Shown: piece by piece, positions 28,626 through 37,226 of the stretch
Numbering within the stretch: position 1 is the stretch's first letter
Layout of the letters: each line of letters starts with the position of its first letter
Source: Halomonas sp. HL-93
GTDB taxonomy: Bacteria > Pseudomonadota > Gammaproteobacteria > Pseudomonadales > Halomonadaceae
Direction: 5' to 3'
DNA length: 64,000 nt
Assembly: GCF_900086985.1 (NCBI RefSeq)
Contig: NZ_LT593974.1
Location: 2,356,001 to 2,420,000 of the forward strand
Made by a program: the position numbers and the translations under genes
Notes under the pieces: model-generated
The model's database searches: none
What the model was told of the DNA's origin: nothing
Seen by the model: the letters and a program-made list of their open reading frames with translations, nothing else

Positions 28626-31600
28626 ATGAAAAGAATGCTGATCAATGCGACCCAGCCTGAAGAGCTGCGCGTCGCTCTGGTTGATGGACAACGGTTGTAT
28701 GACCTAGATATCGAGTCCGGCGCACGGGAACAGAAAAAAGCCAATATTTACCGTGGTAAAATTACCCGCGTTGAACCCTCACTAGAGGCTGCCTTTGTTG
28801 ACTTCGGCGCCGAACGTCATGGTTTTCTGCCGTTAAAAGAAATCTCACGGGAATATTTTGTAAAAGATGTTTCCGGCCGTCCGAGCATTAAAGAAGTGCT
28901 CAAGGAAGGCCAGGAAGTTATCGTTCAGGTCGATAAAGAAGAGCGCGGCAATAAAGGCGCTGCGTTAACCACCTTTATTAGCCTTGCGGGCCGCTTCCTG
29001 GTGCTGATGCCTAATAACCCTCGCGCTGGCGGTATTTCGCGCCGCATCGAGGGTGACGAGCGTAGCCAGTTGAAAGACGCCATGGGCCAGCTTACCGTGC
29101 CGGACAAAATGGGGCTGATCGTGCGTACTGCTGGTATCGGGCGAAGCCCTGAAGAACTCCAGTGGGACCTGGACTATCTCGTGCAGGTGTGGGAGTCGAT
29201 CACGACCGAAGCCGGCAAACGCTCCGCCCCGTTCCTCATTTACCGCGAATCCAACGTGATCATCCGCGCGATGCGTGACTATCTGCGCCAGGACATCGGC
29301 GAAGTCCTCATCGACAGTCCGGAGATACATGCTGAAGCGCTGGCGTTTATCCGCCAGGTGATGCCCTCCTATCAGCAAAAGATCAAGCTTTACGCCGATG
29401 AGGTGCCGCTGTTCTCGCGCTTCCAGATCGAATCGCAGATCGAAACGGCCTACCAGCGCGAAGTCAAACTGCCGTCGGGCGGCTCAATTGTTATTGACCA
29501 TACCGAAGCCCTGGTGTCGATCGATATTAACTCGGCTCGGGCGACACGCGGCAGCGATATTGAAGAAACCGCGCTGCAAACCAACTCCGAAGCCGCCGAT
29601 GAAATCGCGCGCCAGCTGCGTCTGCGCGACATTGGTGGCCTGGTGGTCATCGACTTTATCGATATGGGGCCCGCACGCAATCAGCGCGAAGTTGAAAATC
29701 GCATGCGCGATGCCCTGAAGCTTGACCGTGCTCGGGTACAAATCGGGCGTATCTCGCGCTTTGGCCTGATGGAAATGTCTCGCCAGCGCTTACGCCCCTC
29801 GCTGGGCGAAACCAGCGGCGTGGTCTGCCCGCGCTGTAACGGCCAGGGCACCATCCGCGATGTACGCTCGCTCTCGCTATCCATCATGCGCCTGATCGAA
29901 GAAGAGGCCATGAAAGAGCGCAGCGCTCAAATTCGGGCCATCTTGCCGGTGCCTGTGGCGACGTACCTGCTTAACGAAAAACGTAGCGTGCTGGCCGATA
30001 TTGAATCTCGCCAGGGCGTTCGCGTCGTGCTGTTGCCTAATCCGGAAATGGATACGCCTCACTACGATGTTCAGCGTCTGCGTGATGATCACATGGACGA
30101 AGACGACAGCCAAACGCTGTCTAGCTTTGAGCTGTCCACCGATAGCGATGTTGGCAAAGAACCCGCTCCCAGCTTTGTACCGCCTGCTCTGCGTGCCGAA
30201 GCCGCGGTTAAAAGCGTGACTCACAACGCACCCGCTCCTGCATCGTTGCAACACGAACCAACCCCGCAAAGCACTGCGCCTGCCAAAAGCGCTGACGAGG
30301 CCAGTATGCTGGGTCGTTTCATGCGTGGATTTGCCAAATTGCTAGGCAGCGATGAGCAGCGCCCGGCTGCAACCGAGCAGGCTCAGACACCGGTAGAGCA
30401 ACCTGCGCCGCGTAAAACGGCTGATCGCTCATCCTCCGCTCGCAAGGAAGCACAGCCAAGTCGCGAGCGTAACGAGAGTGCTACGGCCAAAAATGAGGCG
30501 CAGAGCCCATCACGCGGTGCTAACAACGAAACGGGCGACAAGCGTAACGGCCCCAGCCGGACGCGCAATCGTCGTCGCCATCCCCAACAGGACGATGGCA
30601 CTAGCACCCAGGGCAACAGCAACAAGCCTAACCGTCAAAAAGATACCGCTTCAGCGAGTTCCGCCAAGGACGCCGACAGCGAGACGACAGACAAAAGCGC
30701 GCCCACCAAAGCGCGCCGCGAGTCGAATCGAGACGCACCTCGCAGCACCAACGCCGTTCAAGAGCAAGATAGCGCCAACGCTGATGCATCATCAGCTCAG
30801 CAGGATGACGGCAAGCCCAAGCGCACGCGCAATAATCCGCGCCAGCGCTCGCGCAAGCAGGCCATTAATCCGAATGCCGAAGCCGAGCAGATGAAGCTTC
30901 AGGCACAAGCGGCCAACACGCCTGGCGAAGCAGAATCCAAGCCCAGCGAAACCCGTGAGGATAATGCAGCAGTTAGTCAACCGACGATGCCAGAGCCAAC
31001 AACGTCCGCACCCGCTGATGCTGCCGAGGAAAGCCGCACTGAACCTGCAGCCGAGCAACTCGCTGACACTCGGGACGATACGGACAGCGAAGCGTCGGCG
31101 ACCACTGCAGAACGCCCCGCCGCCTCTGCGGTAAAAGCGCGCAAATCGACGCACCAGCGTCGTCAGCCCAAGGAGTCGTCGCGTCAGGCAACTGACAAAA
31201 CGTCGTCGACTGAAAACCAAGCCAACCAGACGGCACAGGCTCCTACTGCTGATTCAGCGCCTGAAGAACCCAAGGCAGAAGCGCGCACCTCAGAAGAGCC
31301 CAAGGCAGATGAAGCTACATCCCATGAGCCCGAGGTAGAAGCGCCCATGACGCAAACCACCGATGCCCCTCGCGCCGCCACCCAGGCGCCGATGACGGAC
31401 GACGATGCGTCACCGCATGAGGAGACCGCCGCCGATAAAACCCAGGATAATAATGCGCCTGTAACGGCGACACCTGAAGCGGCAGACGAAGTAGCAGCAT
31501 CTGAAGACGCTGGCGAAGCGGCCGTGGATACCGACAAGTCCGCCCCCCCCAGTGGCACTTTAGAAGCCTCGTCAACGCCGGCTCCAAGCGACACGTCAGC

Positions 31601-31886
31601 TGATGCTGATACGTCTCAAGCCAGCGACAAAAACGACGTGGTGGATGAAGCGCTGCCAGCGGATCACGAACGTGTCGCTGACGAGACTAAAACGCCAACT
31701 ACTGACGACGCCACTGCACAAACGCCCGATCAGCTCGAAGCGACGCCTGCCGATGCGCAAGAACCGGCTACAAACAGCGAAGCCGTGGCCGACGAGGCCG
31801 TCAAACCACGTCGTCGTCGCAGTCGTGCGCACAATGATCCACGCGTTCGGCGCAAGCAACAGACGCAGGACGCTAGCACCGACTAA
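28626..31886 (+). CDS. rne: ribonuclease E
   Basis: Essential endoribonuclease and scaffold of the RNA degradosome; 1086 residues. The N-terminal half (about 1-520) has the S1 domain, the DNase I-like domain with catalytic Asp near 300 (Ser-Ile-Asp-Ile-Asn-Ser) and 342 (Ile-Asp-Phe-Ile-Asp-Met), and the zinc-link Cys-Pro-Arg-Cys-Asn-Gly near 401. A short amphipathic helix at about 560-577 ([12 protein letters not shown]) fits the membrane-binding segment A. The rest is low-complexity: Arg-rich 590-760, Glu/Asp/Ala/Thr-rich to about 1060, then a basic tail (Arg-Arg-Arg-Arg-Ser-Arg). Start Met-Lys-Arg-Met-Leu-Ile-Asn-Ala is the family start. Confidence 0.96.
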   Translation: MKRMLINATQPEELRVALVDGQRLYDLDIESGAREQKKANIYRGKITRVEPSLEAAFVDFGAERHGFLPLKEISREYFVKDVSGRPSIKEVLKEGQEVIVQVDKEERGNKGAALTTFISLAGRFLVLMPNNPRAGGISRRIEGDERSQLKDAMGQLTVPDKMGLIVRTAGIGRSPEELQWDLDYLVQVWESITTEAGKRSAPFLIYRESNVIIRAMRDYLRQDIGEVLIDSPEIHAEALAFIRQVMPSYQQKIKLYADEVPLFSRFQIESQIETAYQREVKLPSGGSIVIDHTEALVSIDINSARATRGSDIEETALQTNSEAADEIARQLRLRDIGGLVVIDFIDMGPARNQREVENRMRDALKLDRARVQIGRISRFGLMEMSRQRLRPSLGETSGVVCPRCNGQGTIRDVRSLSLSIMRLIEEEAMKERSAQIRAILPVPVATYLLNEKRSVLADIESRQGVRVVLLPNPEMDTPHYDVQRLRDDHMDEDDSQTLSSFELSTDSDVGKEPAPSFVPPALRAEAAVKSVTHNAPAPASLQHEPTPQSTAPAKSADEASMLGRFMRGFAKLLGSDEQRPAATEQAQTPVEQPAPRKTADRSSSARKEAQPSRERNESATAKNEAQSPSRGANNETGDKRNGPSRTRNRRRHPQQDDGTSTQGNSNKPNRQKDTASASSAKDADSETTDKSAPTKARRESNRDAPRSTNAVQEQDSANADASSAQQDDGKPKRTRNNPRQRSRKQAINPNAEAEQMKLQAQAANTPGEAESKPSETREDNAAVSQPTMPEPTTSAPADAAEESRTEPAAEQLADTRDDTDSEASATTAERPAASAVKARKSTHQRRQPKESSRQATDKTSSTENQANQTAQAPTADSAPEEPKAEARTSEEPKADEATSHEPEVEAPMTQTTDAPRAATQAPMTDDDASPHEETAADKTQDNNAPVTATPEAADEVAASEDAGEAAVDTDKSAPPSGTLEASSTPAPSDTSADADTSQASDKNDVVDEALPADHERVADETKTPTTDDATAQTPDQLEATPADAQEPATNSEAVADEAVKPRRRRSRAHNDPRVRRKQQTQDASTD

Positions 31887-31907
31887 TCGCTACGTGCACT
31901 GAAACCT

Positions 31908-31938
31908 AAACGCCCCGCTTATGCGGGGCGTTTTCTTT
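31908..31938 (+). terminator. terminator after rne
   Basis: Stem AACGCCCCGC / GCGGGGCGTT, four-base loop, then TTCTTTT. It lies 20 bases after rne and before the convergent murB. Confidence 0.88.
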
Positions 31939-31952
31939 TGCTCAGGTTGAGA

Positions 31953-32981
31953 TTAGGCCGCTATCAAGCGGGGCTCTGAGGTTAACGTCACTCCAAACTG
32001 TTTAGCCACTTGTGCCGCAACGCTATTGGCTAACGCAAGCAAACCCTGGCGATCTCCGCCCCCGAAATGGACGAGCACTAGCGCTTGACGCTCATGAACC
32101 GCGAAAGCCCCCTTGCGAAATCCTTTCAAGCCACACTGGTCAATCAACCAACCCGCTGCCAACTTTGTTTGCCCATTACCCTGGGGAAAACAGGGCATAT
32201 CGGGATAGCGTTGGCGTAGTTGCTCGGCGAACTGATCGGTCACGAACGGGTTTTTGAAAAAACTGCCCGCATTGGCCAGTTCTTTAGGGTCCGGCAACTT
32301 CTCACCACGAATAGCACATACGGCGTTTGCCACCGCCAGCGGCGTGGGCGATTCAGGGACGCGCATCGCCAAATCCCCATAGCCGAGCGTCGGCCTGGGC
32401 AAACGCGAAAGTTTCAGTACCACTCGAGTAATAATTACGCTTTCCGCGAGTGCACCTTTGAAGATGCTGTCGCGGTAGCCAAACTGGCAAGCATCACAGC
32501 TTAACCAGCGCACCTTGCCGGTTGCCCGCTCCACTACTTGCACAGCCGCTAACACATCCGCAAGCTCAACACCGTAGGCGCCTATATTTTGCACTGGAGC
32601 CGCACCGCTATCGCCTGGGATCAAGGCAAGGTTTTCGGTGCCCCATAAACCCGACGCCGCCAGCGCCATGACCAGACGGTGCCAATTAACCCCTGCGCCC
32701 ACATGGGCAAGTAGTTGGCCTCCCTGCGCTTGTACCCACCATTGATTAAGCGATGGCCTGATCACGATGCCACTAAGCCTTGCGGGTAACAGCACATTAC
32801 TGCCTCCACCCAGCACAGTAATCGACCAGCCTTCATGGCGGGCCACAGCAAGCACCCGCTGCAACTCAGCAAGCGTGCCAGGCGCGGCGTAACGCTCAGC
32901 CCTACACGGCAGGCGCAGCGTATTGGCACCACTGAGGTCTACTTCTTGCTGGACGCCCGGTACATTCATCTCAGCGGCCAC
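31953..32981 (-). CDS. murB: UDP-N-acetylenolpyruvoylglucosamine reductase
   Basis: FAD enzyme that makes UDP-MurNAc in peptidoglycan synthesis. The 342-residue type I protein has Leu-Gly-Gly-Gly-Ser-Asn-Val-Leu-Leu (FAD), Gly-Asp-Ser-Gly-Ala-Ala-Pro-Val-Gln-Asn-Ile-Gly-Ala-Tyr-Gly-Val-Glu, Tyr-Arg-Asp-Ser-Ile-Phe-Lys, and the catalytic Ser in Asn-Ala-Gly-Ser-Phe-Phe-Lys-Asn-Pro. It overlaps the phosphatase gene by 11 bases. Confidence 0.95.
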   Translation of the reverse strand: MAAEMNVPGVQQEVDLSGANTLRLPCRAERYAAPGTLAELQRVLAVARHEGWSITVLGGGSNVLLPARLSGIVIRPSLNQWWVQAQGGQLLAHVGAGVNWHRLVMALAASGLWGTENLALIPGDSGAAPVQNIGAYGVELADVLAAVQVVERATGKVRWLSCDACQFGYRDSIFKGALAESVIITRVVLKLSRLPRPTLGYGDLAMRVPESPTPLAVANAVCAIRGEKLPDPKELANAGSFFKNPFVTDQFAEQLRQRYPDMPCFPQGNGQTKLAAGWLIDQCGLKGFRKGAFAVHERQALVLVHFGGGDRQGLLALANSVAAQVAKQFGVTLTSEPRLIAA

Positions 32982-33435
32982 GCTGGATATGCTCGACCAG
33001 CCCTTTAGCAGCGGCTTCCAGCAGGTTTAGCACGTGCTCAAAACCTTCATCGCCGCCGTAGTAGGGGTCCGGCACTTCGTTCTCCGCCATGTCGGCAAAG
33101 TCCAGAAACAGCCCGACATGCGCGTTGGCGTGGTCGGGCTTCATGGCTTGCATGGCACGCAGGTTATCGCTATCCATACCCAGTACATAGTCGAAATCCA
33201 TAAAATCCTGGGGCTTGAGCTGGCGAGCTCTTGAGCCACTGATATCGATACCCCGTTGTTTAGCCGCCGCCTGAGCGCGCAGATCGGGGCTACTGCCCAC
33301 ATGCCAATGCCCCACACCACAGGAGTCGACGCCCACCCGATCCTGCCATCCGGCATGTGCCAATTCACGGCGAAAGATCCCTTCAGCGGTAGGCGACCGG
33401 CAGATATTACCCAAGCAAACAAACAGCACTTTCAC
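32971..33435 (-). CDS. low-molecular-weight protein-tyrosine phosphatase
   Basis: A 154-residue phosphatase with the P-loop Cys-Leu-Gly-Asn-Ile-Cys-Arg-Ser (residues 7-14) and the catalytic acid in Val-Pro-Asp-Pro-Tyr-Tyr-Gly. Such enzymes often act on tyrosine kinases of exopolysaccharide export, but no partner kinase is visible here. The place between murB and kdsB is the conserved Pseudomonas arrangement. Three bases separate it from kdsB, and it overlaps murB. Confidence 0.92.
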   Translation of the reverse strand: MKVLFVCLGNICRSPTAEGIFRRELAHAGWQDRVGVDSCGVGHWHVGSSPDLRAQAAAKQRGIDISGSRARQLKPQDFMDFDYVLGMDSDNLRAMQAMKPDHANAHVGLFLDFADMAENEVPDPYYGGDEGFEHVLNLLEAAAKGLVEHIQRGR

Positions 33436-33438
33436 AGT

Positions 33439-34215
33439 TCACTCCTTCTGCGACGTTGGCGTTAATAACGCACGCACGCGGGCTAAGTCTTCAGCCGTAT
33501 CGACCCCTGCCGGGTTTACGTCACAGGCCAAAGCAACCTGAATCGCATGGCCATGTTGGAGAGCGCGCAACTGCTCAAGCTGCTCAAGCTGTTCCAAACT
33601 GGAGGCGGGCCATTCGCAGTAGGCGTGGAGAAAGCTGACCCGGTAGGCATAAAGGCCGATATGACGTAGCCACGCATCGGTGTGGAGCACCGTTGGCGGC
33701 GCAGAAAATTGCTCACGGTCCCAGGGGATGGGCGCCCTTGAAAAATACAGCGCCCGCCCCTGAAACGAACGAACGACTTTTACGACATTAGGATTAAACA
33801 GGGAGTCGATATCGGTAATTGGTTCTGCCAGCGTCGCAATGGACGCCTCACCATCGTCTGCCAAGCGCTCGGCAACCTGATTGATCAGCGCCGGGGGGAT
33901 TAATGGCTCATCGCCCTGAACATTGACTACCAACGCCGACTCATCCAGCGCCAACTGATCAGCTACTTCAGCCAGCCGGTCGGTCCCAGAAGCATGATCC
34001 GGACGCGTCATGACGACTTCGGCGCCGTAAGGCTGCATGGCCGCTTGAATGCGCGCATCGTCGGTAGCCACGACCACACGGCTGGCCCGACTTTGACAGG
34101 CACGCCGCCATACATGAGCGATCATCGGTTCGCCTGCAATGTCCAGCAACGGCTTGCCGGGCAATCGACTTGACCCATAGCGAGCGGGGATCACCACGGT
34201 AAACGCCAAGGTCAT
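33439..34215 (-). CDS. kdsB: CMP-KDO synthetase
   Basis: Activates Kdo for lipopolysaccharide core synthesis. The 258-residue nucleotidyltransferase starts with [17 protein letters not shown], and has Val-Asn-Val-Gln-Gly-Asp-Glu-Pro and His-Ile-Gly-Leu-Tyr-Ala-Tyr-Arg. Its start abuts the stop of the Trm112-like gene, so translation is coupled. A Leu-Glu-Gln-Leu-Glu-Gln-Leu run near the C-terminus comes from a short DNA repeat at 33569-33599. Confidence 0.95.
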   Translation of the reverse strand: MTLAFTVVIPARYGSSRLPGKPLLDIAGEPMIAHVWRRACQSRASRVVVATDDARIQAAMQPYGAEVVMTRPDHASGTDRLAEVADQLALDESALVVNVQGDEPLIPPALINQVAERLADDGEASIATLAEPITDIDSLFNPNVVKVVRSFQGRALYFSRAPIPWDREQFSAPPTVLHTDAWLRHIGLYAYRVSFLHAYCEWPASSLEQLEQLEQLRALQHGHAIQVALACDVNPAGVDTAEDLARVRALLTPTSQKE

Positions 34216-34425
34216 TCATCCCTCTCCTGTGCGACCCGGTGATGGGGGAAGCTTTTCGTCAACGTCCAGCGGGCGGGCAGCTTCGGGCAACATGACCGGG
34301 ATTCCCTCGTCAATCGAATAGGCCAGACCATCGTAAACACAATGCAACTCCTGGGCCTCACGGTCATACTTCAGTTTGCCTTGACACAGCGGGCAGACCA
34401 ACATTGCCAGCAGTTCCTTATCCAT
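34216..34425 (-). CDS. ycaR: Trm112/YcaR family zinc-ribbon-like protein
   Basis: A 69-residue protein of the UPF0434/Trm112 family: Met-Asp-Lys-Glu-Leu-Leu-Ala-Met-Leu-Val-Cys-Pro-Leu-Cys-Gln-Gly-Lys-Leu, then Gly-Ile-Pro-Val-Met-Leu-Pro. Only one Cys pair plus one more Cys is seen. Eukaryotic Trm112 activates methyltransferases; the bacterial role is unclear. It always sits between lpxK and kdsB, as here. Start chosen by the family N-terminus. Confidence 0.9.
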   Translation of the reverse strand: MDKELLAMLVCPLCQGKLKYDREAQELHCVYDGLAYSIDEGIPVMLPEAARPLDVDEKLPPSPGRTGEG

Positions 34426-34441
34426 GAGAGTTTCTCCTGCC

Positions 34442-35437
34442 TCAGGTAAGTGCTGACAGTTTGTCTGCCAGCCAGTGCTCAAAATCAGGTGGAAGCGATG
34501 CTTCCACGTCGAGAACCCAACTATCAGGTGGGGCAAACGCCTGACATTTCACGGCATCCTTGGCGGTCATCACTAGCGGGCGCCCTCTCCACTGGTTCAA
34601 TAAGACCTCCGTCAACGGCTGGTGATCCGCCAGAGGGTGCCATTCACCTTCCACCCCCAGCGACGCCAACACAGCAAAAAACCGCTGGGGGTTGCCAATG
34701 GCCGCCAGACCGTTAACCGGCCCCGTAAACGGCAGCGGCATCAGTGGAAACCGCTGGCCATCATGTATACGCCGCCAAGCACATGGCGTAAGGCGCATGG
34801 TGACGGTCTCCACCGGCAGTTCACACGCTGTGTCGCCATTAACGATCACGGCATCGGCACGCTTCAATCGGCTAGACGGTTCGCGTAAAGGGCCTGCCGG
34901 TAAGCAGCAACCATTGCCTAACCCACGCGCGCCATCAATGACCACCAACTCAATATCGCGTGCCAGGGCAAGATGCTGCAATCCATCATCGCTGATAATC
35001 ACGTCACAGCCAGCTTCAACCAGCGCGGCCGCTGCCCGGCCACGCTGCGGGTCAACCATGACCGGAAGCCCTGTTTGCTGGGCGAGCATCAGCGGCTCAT
35101 CGCCACTTTCAGTCACGGGGGTGGCCGTCGTTACCCGCAGGGGATAGCGCTTGGCACTGCCGCCATAGCCGCGTGACACGATTCCCGGCGACCATCCCTG
35201 TGCCACTAGCCGACGCCCAAGCCATGCCACCAACGGCGACTTGCCGGTGCCGCCCAAGGTGATATTACCCACAATGATCACCGGAACGGACACACGCCAG
35301 ACGGTTCGCTTGCCGCGTTCGTACTGATTTGCTCGACGCTGCATCAGCCATTGATAAAGCCGACCTAGCGGCCGCAACGGCCACAGCCAACGGCTACCCT
35401 GATAGGCACCAGCAAGCCAACGCTCAGCAAGCTTCAC
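34442..35437 (-). CDS. lpxK: tetraacyldisaccharide 4'-kinase
   Basis: Phosphorylates the lipid A precursor at the 4' position at the inner membrane. The 331-residue protein has a membrane-associated N-terminus and the P-loop Gly-Gly-Thr-Gly-Lys-Ser-Pro, followed by Ser-Arg-Gly-Tyr-Gly-Gly and Ser-Asp-Asp-Gly-Leu-Gln-His. It overlaps the msbA stop by four bases (ATGA), tying lipid A completion to its flippase. Confidence 0.95.
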   Translation of the reverse strand: MKLAERWLAGAYQGSRWLWPLRPLGRLYQWLMQRRANQYERGKRTVWRVSVPVIIVGNITLGGTGKSPLVAWLGRRLVAQGWSPGIVSRGYGGSAKRYPLRVTTATPVTESGDEPLMLAQQTGLPVMVDPQRGRAAAALVEAGCDVIISDDGLQHLALARDIELVVIDGARGLGNGCCLPAGPLREPSSRLKRADAVIVNGDTACELPVETVTMRLTPCAWRRIHDGQRFPLMPLPFTGPVNGLAAIGNPQRFFAVLASLGVEGEWHPLADHQPLTEVLLNQWRGRPLVMTAKDAVKCQAFAPPDSWVLDVEASLPPDFEHWLADKLSALT

Positions 35438-37185
35438 TGCGGCTCCTGAAACTGCAACTGATGCAGCGCGGCGTAAGCACCGCCTGCCGACAGCAGCGCT
35501 TGATGGCTGCCCTGTTCGATGATACGCCCCTGGTCCATCACAATGATTCGGTCGGCGCGTTCAATGGTGGATAACCGATGGGCAATCACCAGGGTCGTGC
35601 GCCCTTGGCAAACATCTTCGAGCGCCTTTTGGATATAACGCTCTGACTCGGTATCCAGGGCGGACGTTGCCTCGTCCAGGATTAACAAAGGGGCATCCTT
35701 GAAGATTGCCCGCGCAATAGCCAATCGCTGGCGCTGGCCGCCTGACAGCATCACGCCGTTTTCCCCCACCACTGTGGCGTAACCTTTGGGTAGCTGATCA
35801 ATAAACTCATCGGCATAGGCCGCCTCAGCCGCCGCTTTTACGGCGGAAGGGTCGGGGTTATCCACGCCATACGCAATGTTGTCGGCAATCGTGGCGTTGA
35901 ACAGCGTGACCTGCTGGGACACCAACGCCATTTGCTGACGCAGGGGACGCAATGCGTACTCTTCAAGCGGCACGTCATCGACGCTAATGCGTCCTTCACT
36001 GGGATGGTAAAAACGCGGCAGCAAACTCACCAGAGTCGATTTTCCACTGCCAGAACGCCCCACGATGGCTACCATTTCACCAGGCGCCACTTGCAGGTTG
36101 ATATCACGCAGGACGAAGGGTTGGTCATCGGCATAACGGAAACTGAGGTTTTCAAGCTTGACGTCGCCCGCCAGCCGTTCGACACGGTACGTGCCGTTAT
36201 CACTCTCAGGGGCGACATCCAGCAGTCCGAACAGTTCCGACGCCGCGGCGATGCCCTTTTGGATCTCGCTGTTAATTTCCGTCAACTGGCGCACCGGCTT
36301 GATCATTAGCGCAGCGGCGGTAATAAACGCGACAAACTCACCCGGTGTCATGCTCGCCATCAACGCCGGGGCCATGGCCAGCCAGACGAGAATGGCCATC
36401 GAGATTGCCACCAGAATCAAAATCACCGGCGAACTGATGGCGCGGGTCATAGCTTCTTTCATGCTTTGGCGACGGTTCTCTTCGCTGACGCGTTCGAAGC
36501 GCTGTTTTTCATACATCTCAGCGCCGTGGGTGCGTACCACCCGGTGACCCGATAGCGCCTCAGACGCTACGTGGGTCACATCACCCATCGAGTGCTGAAT
36601 ACGTTTGGAAAGCCGCCGGAAACGCTTGCTGGCATAGCTGACCACGCCCGCGATAATCGGGGTGACCCCCAGGAATAGCAGCGTCAGCAGCCAGTTGGTC
36701 CAGAACAAGTAGCCCAGCAGACCAATCACGAAGAGTCCCTCGCGCAACAGAATCGTGAAGGCCTTGGTCGCCGCCCCGGCGACCTGCTCCACGTGATAGG
36801 TGACCCGCGACACCAGGTGACCACTGGAATGATGGTCAAAAAACATGCCGGGCAAATGGAGCATATGGGCAAAGACGTCACACCGCAGGGTGTGGATCAC
36901 ATAACGCCCCACATAGGCCATGAAATAGGTGCTCAGAAAGGTGCCGATACCCCGCGCGGTAAACATAATAATGACGAATAGCGGCAGAAACAGCCGGAAT
37001 GAGGCGTCGGGATTTTGGATACCATCAATCAAGCGTTTCATCATTTCGGCCAGCGCCGTACTCGACGCGGCGTAAATGACAAACCCCACCAGCGCCAGGC
37101 TAAAGGCTCGCCAATGCGGTTTCACATAGCCTAATAAACGTTTATAGAGGACCCAGCCTGATTCAGTCACACGAGCTCCTAGCAA
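35434..37185 (-). CDS. msbA: lipid A export ABC transporter MsbA
   Basis: Homodimeric ABC exporter that flips lipid A-core across the inner membrane. The 583-residue half-transporter has six predicted helices in the first 320 residues. The nucleotide-binding domain carries Walker A Gly-Arg-Ser-Gly-Ser-Gly-Lys-Ser-Thr, signature Leu-Ser-Gly-Gly-Gln-Arg-Gln-Arg, Walker B Leu-Ile-Leu-Asp-Glu-Ala-Thr-Ser-Ala-Leu-Asp, and the switch His (Ala-His-Arg-Leu-Ser-Thr). msbA-lpxK is the E. coli order. In P. aeruginosa I recall exbB-exbD in this place, and they are absent here. Confidence 0.95.
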   Translation of the reverse strand: MLGARVTESGWVLYKRLLGYVKPHWRAFSLALVGFVIYAASSTALAEMMKRLIDGIQNPDASFRLFLPLFVIIMFTARGIGTFLSTYFMAYVGRYVIHTLRCDVFAHMLHLPGMFFDHHSSGHLVSRVTYHVEQVAGAATKAFTILLREGLFVIGLLGYLFWTNWLLTLLFLGVTPIIAGVVSYASKRFRRLSKRIQHSMGDVTHVASEALSGHRVVRTHGAEMYEKQRFERVSEENRRQSMKEAMTRAISSPVILILVAISMAILVWLAMAPALMASMTPGEFVAFITAAALMIKPVRQLTEINSEIQKGIAAASELFGLLDVAPESDNGTYRVERLAGDVKLENLSFRYADDQPFVLRDINLQVAPGEMVAIVGRSGSGKSTLVSLLPRFYHPSEGRISVDDVPLEEYALRPLRQQMALVSQQVTLFNATIADNIAYGVDNPDPSAVKAAAEAAYADEFIDQLPKGYATVVGENGVMLSGGQRQRLAIARAIFKDAPLLILDEATSALDTESERYIQKALEDVCQGRTTLVIAHRLSTIERADRIIVMDQGRIIEQGSHQALLSAGGAYAALHQLQFQEPQ

Positions 37186-37226
37186 TAGCGTGCAGTGGGG
37201 GAAATTCTACCTGATGGCGCACAGCA

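Noticed and set aside
30383..31594. several long frames antisense or out of frame within rne
   Set aside because: They fall in the low-complexity half of RNase E, where biased codons keep other frames open.
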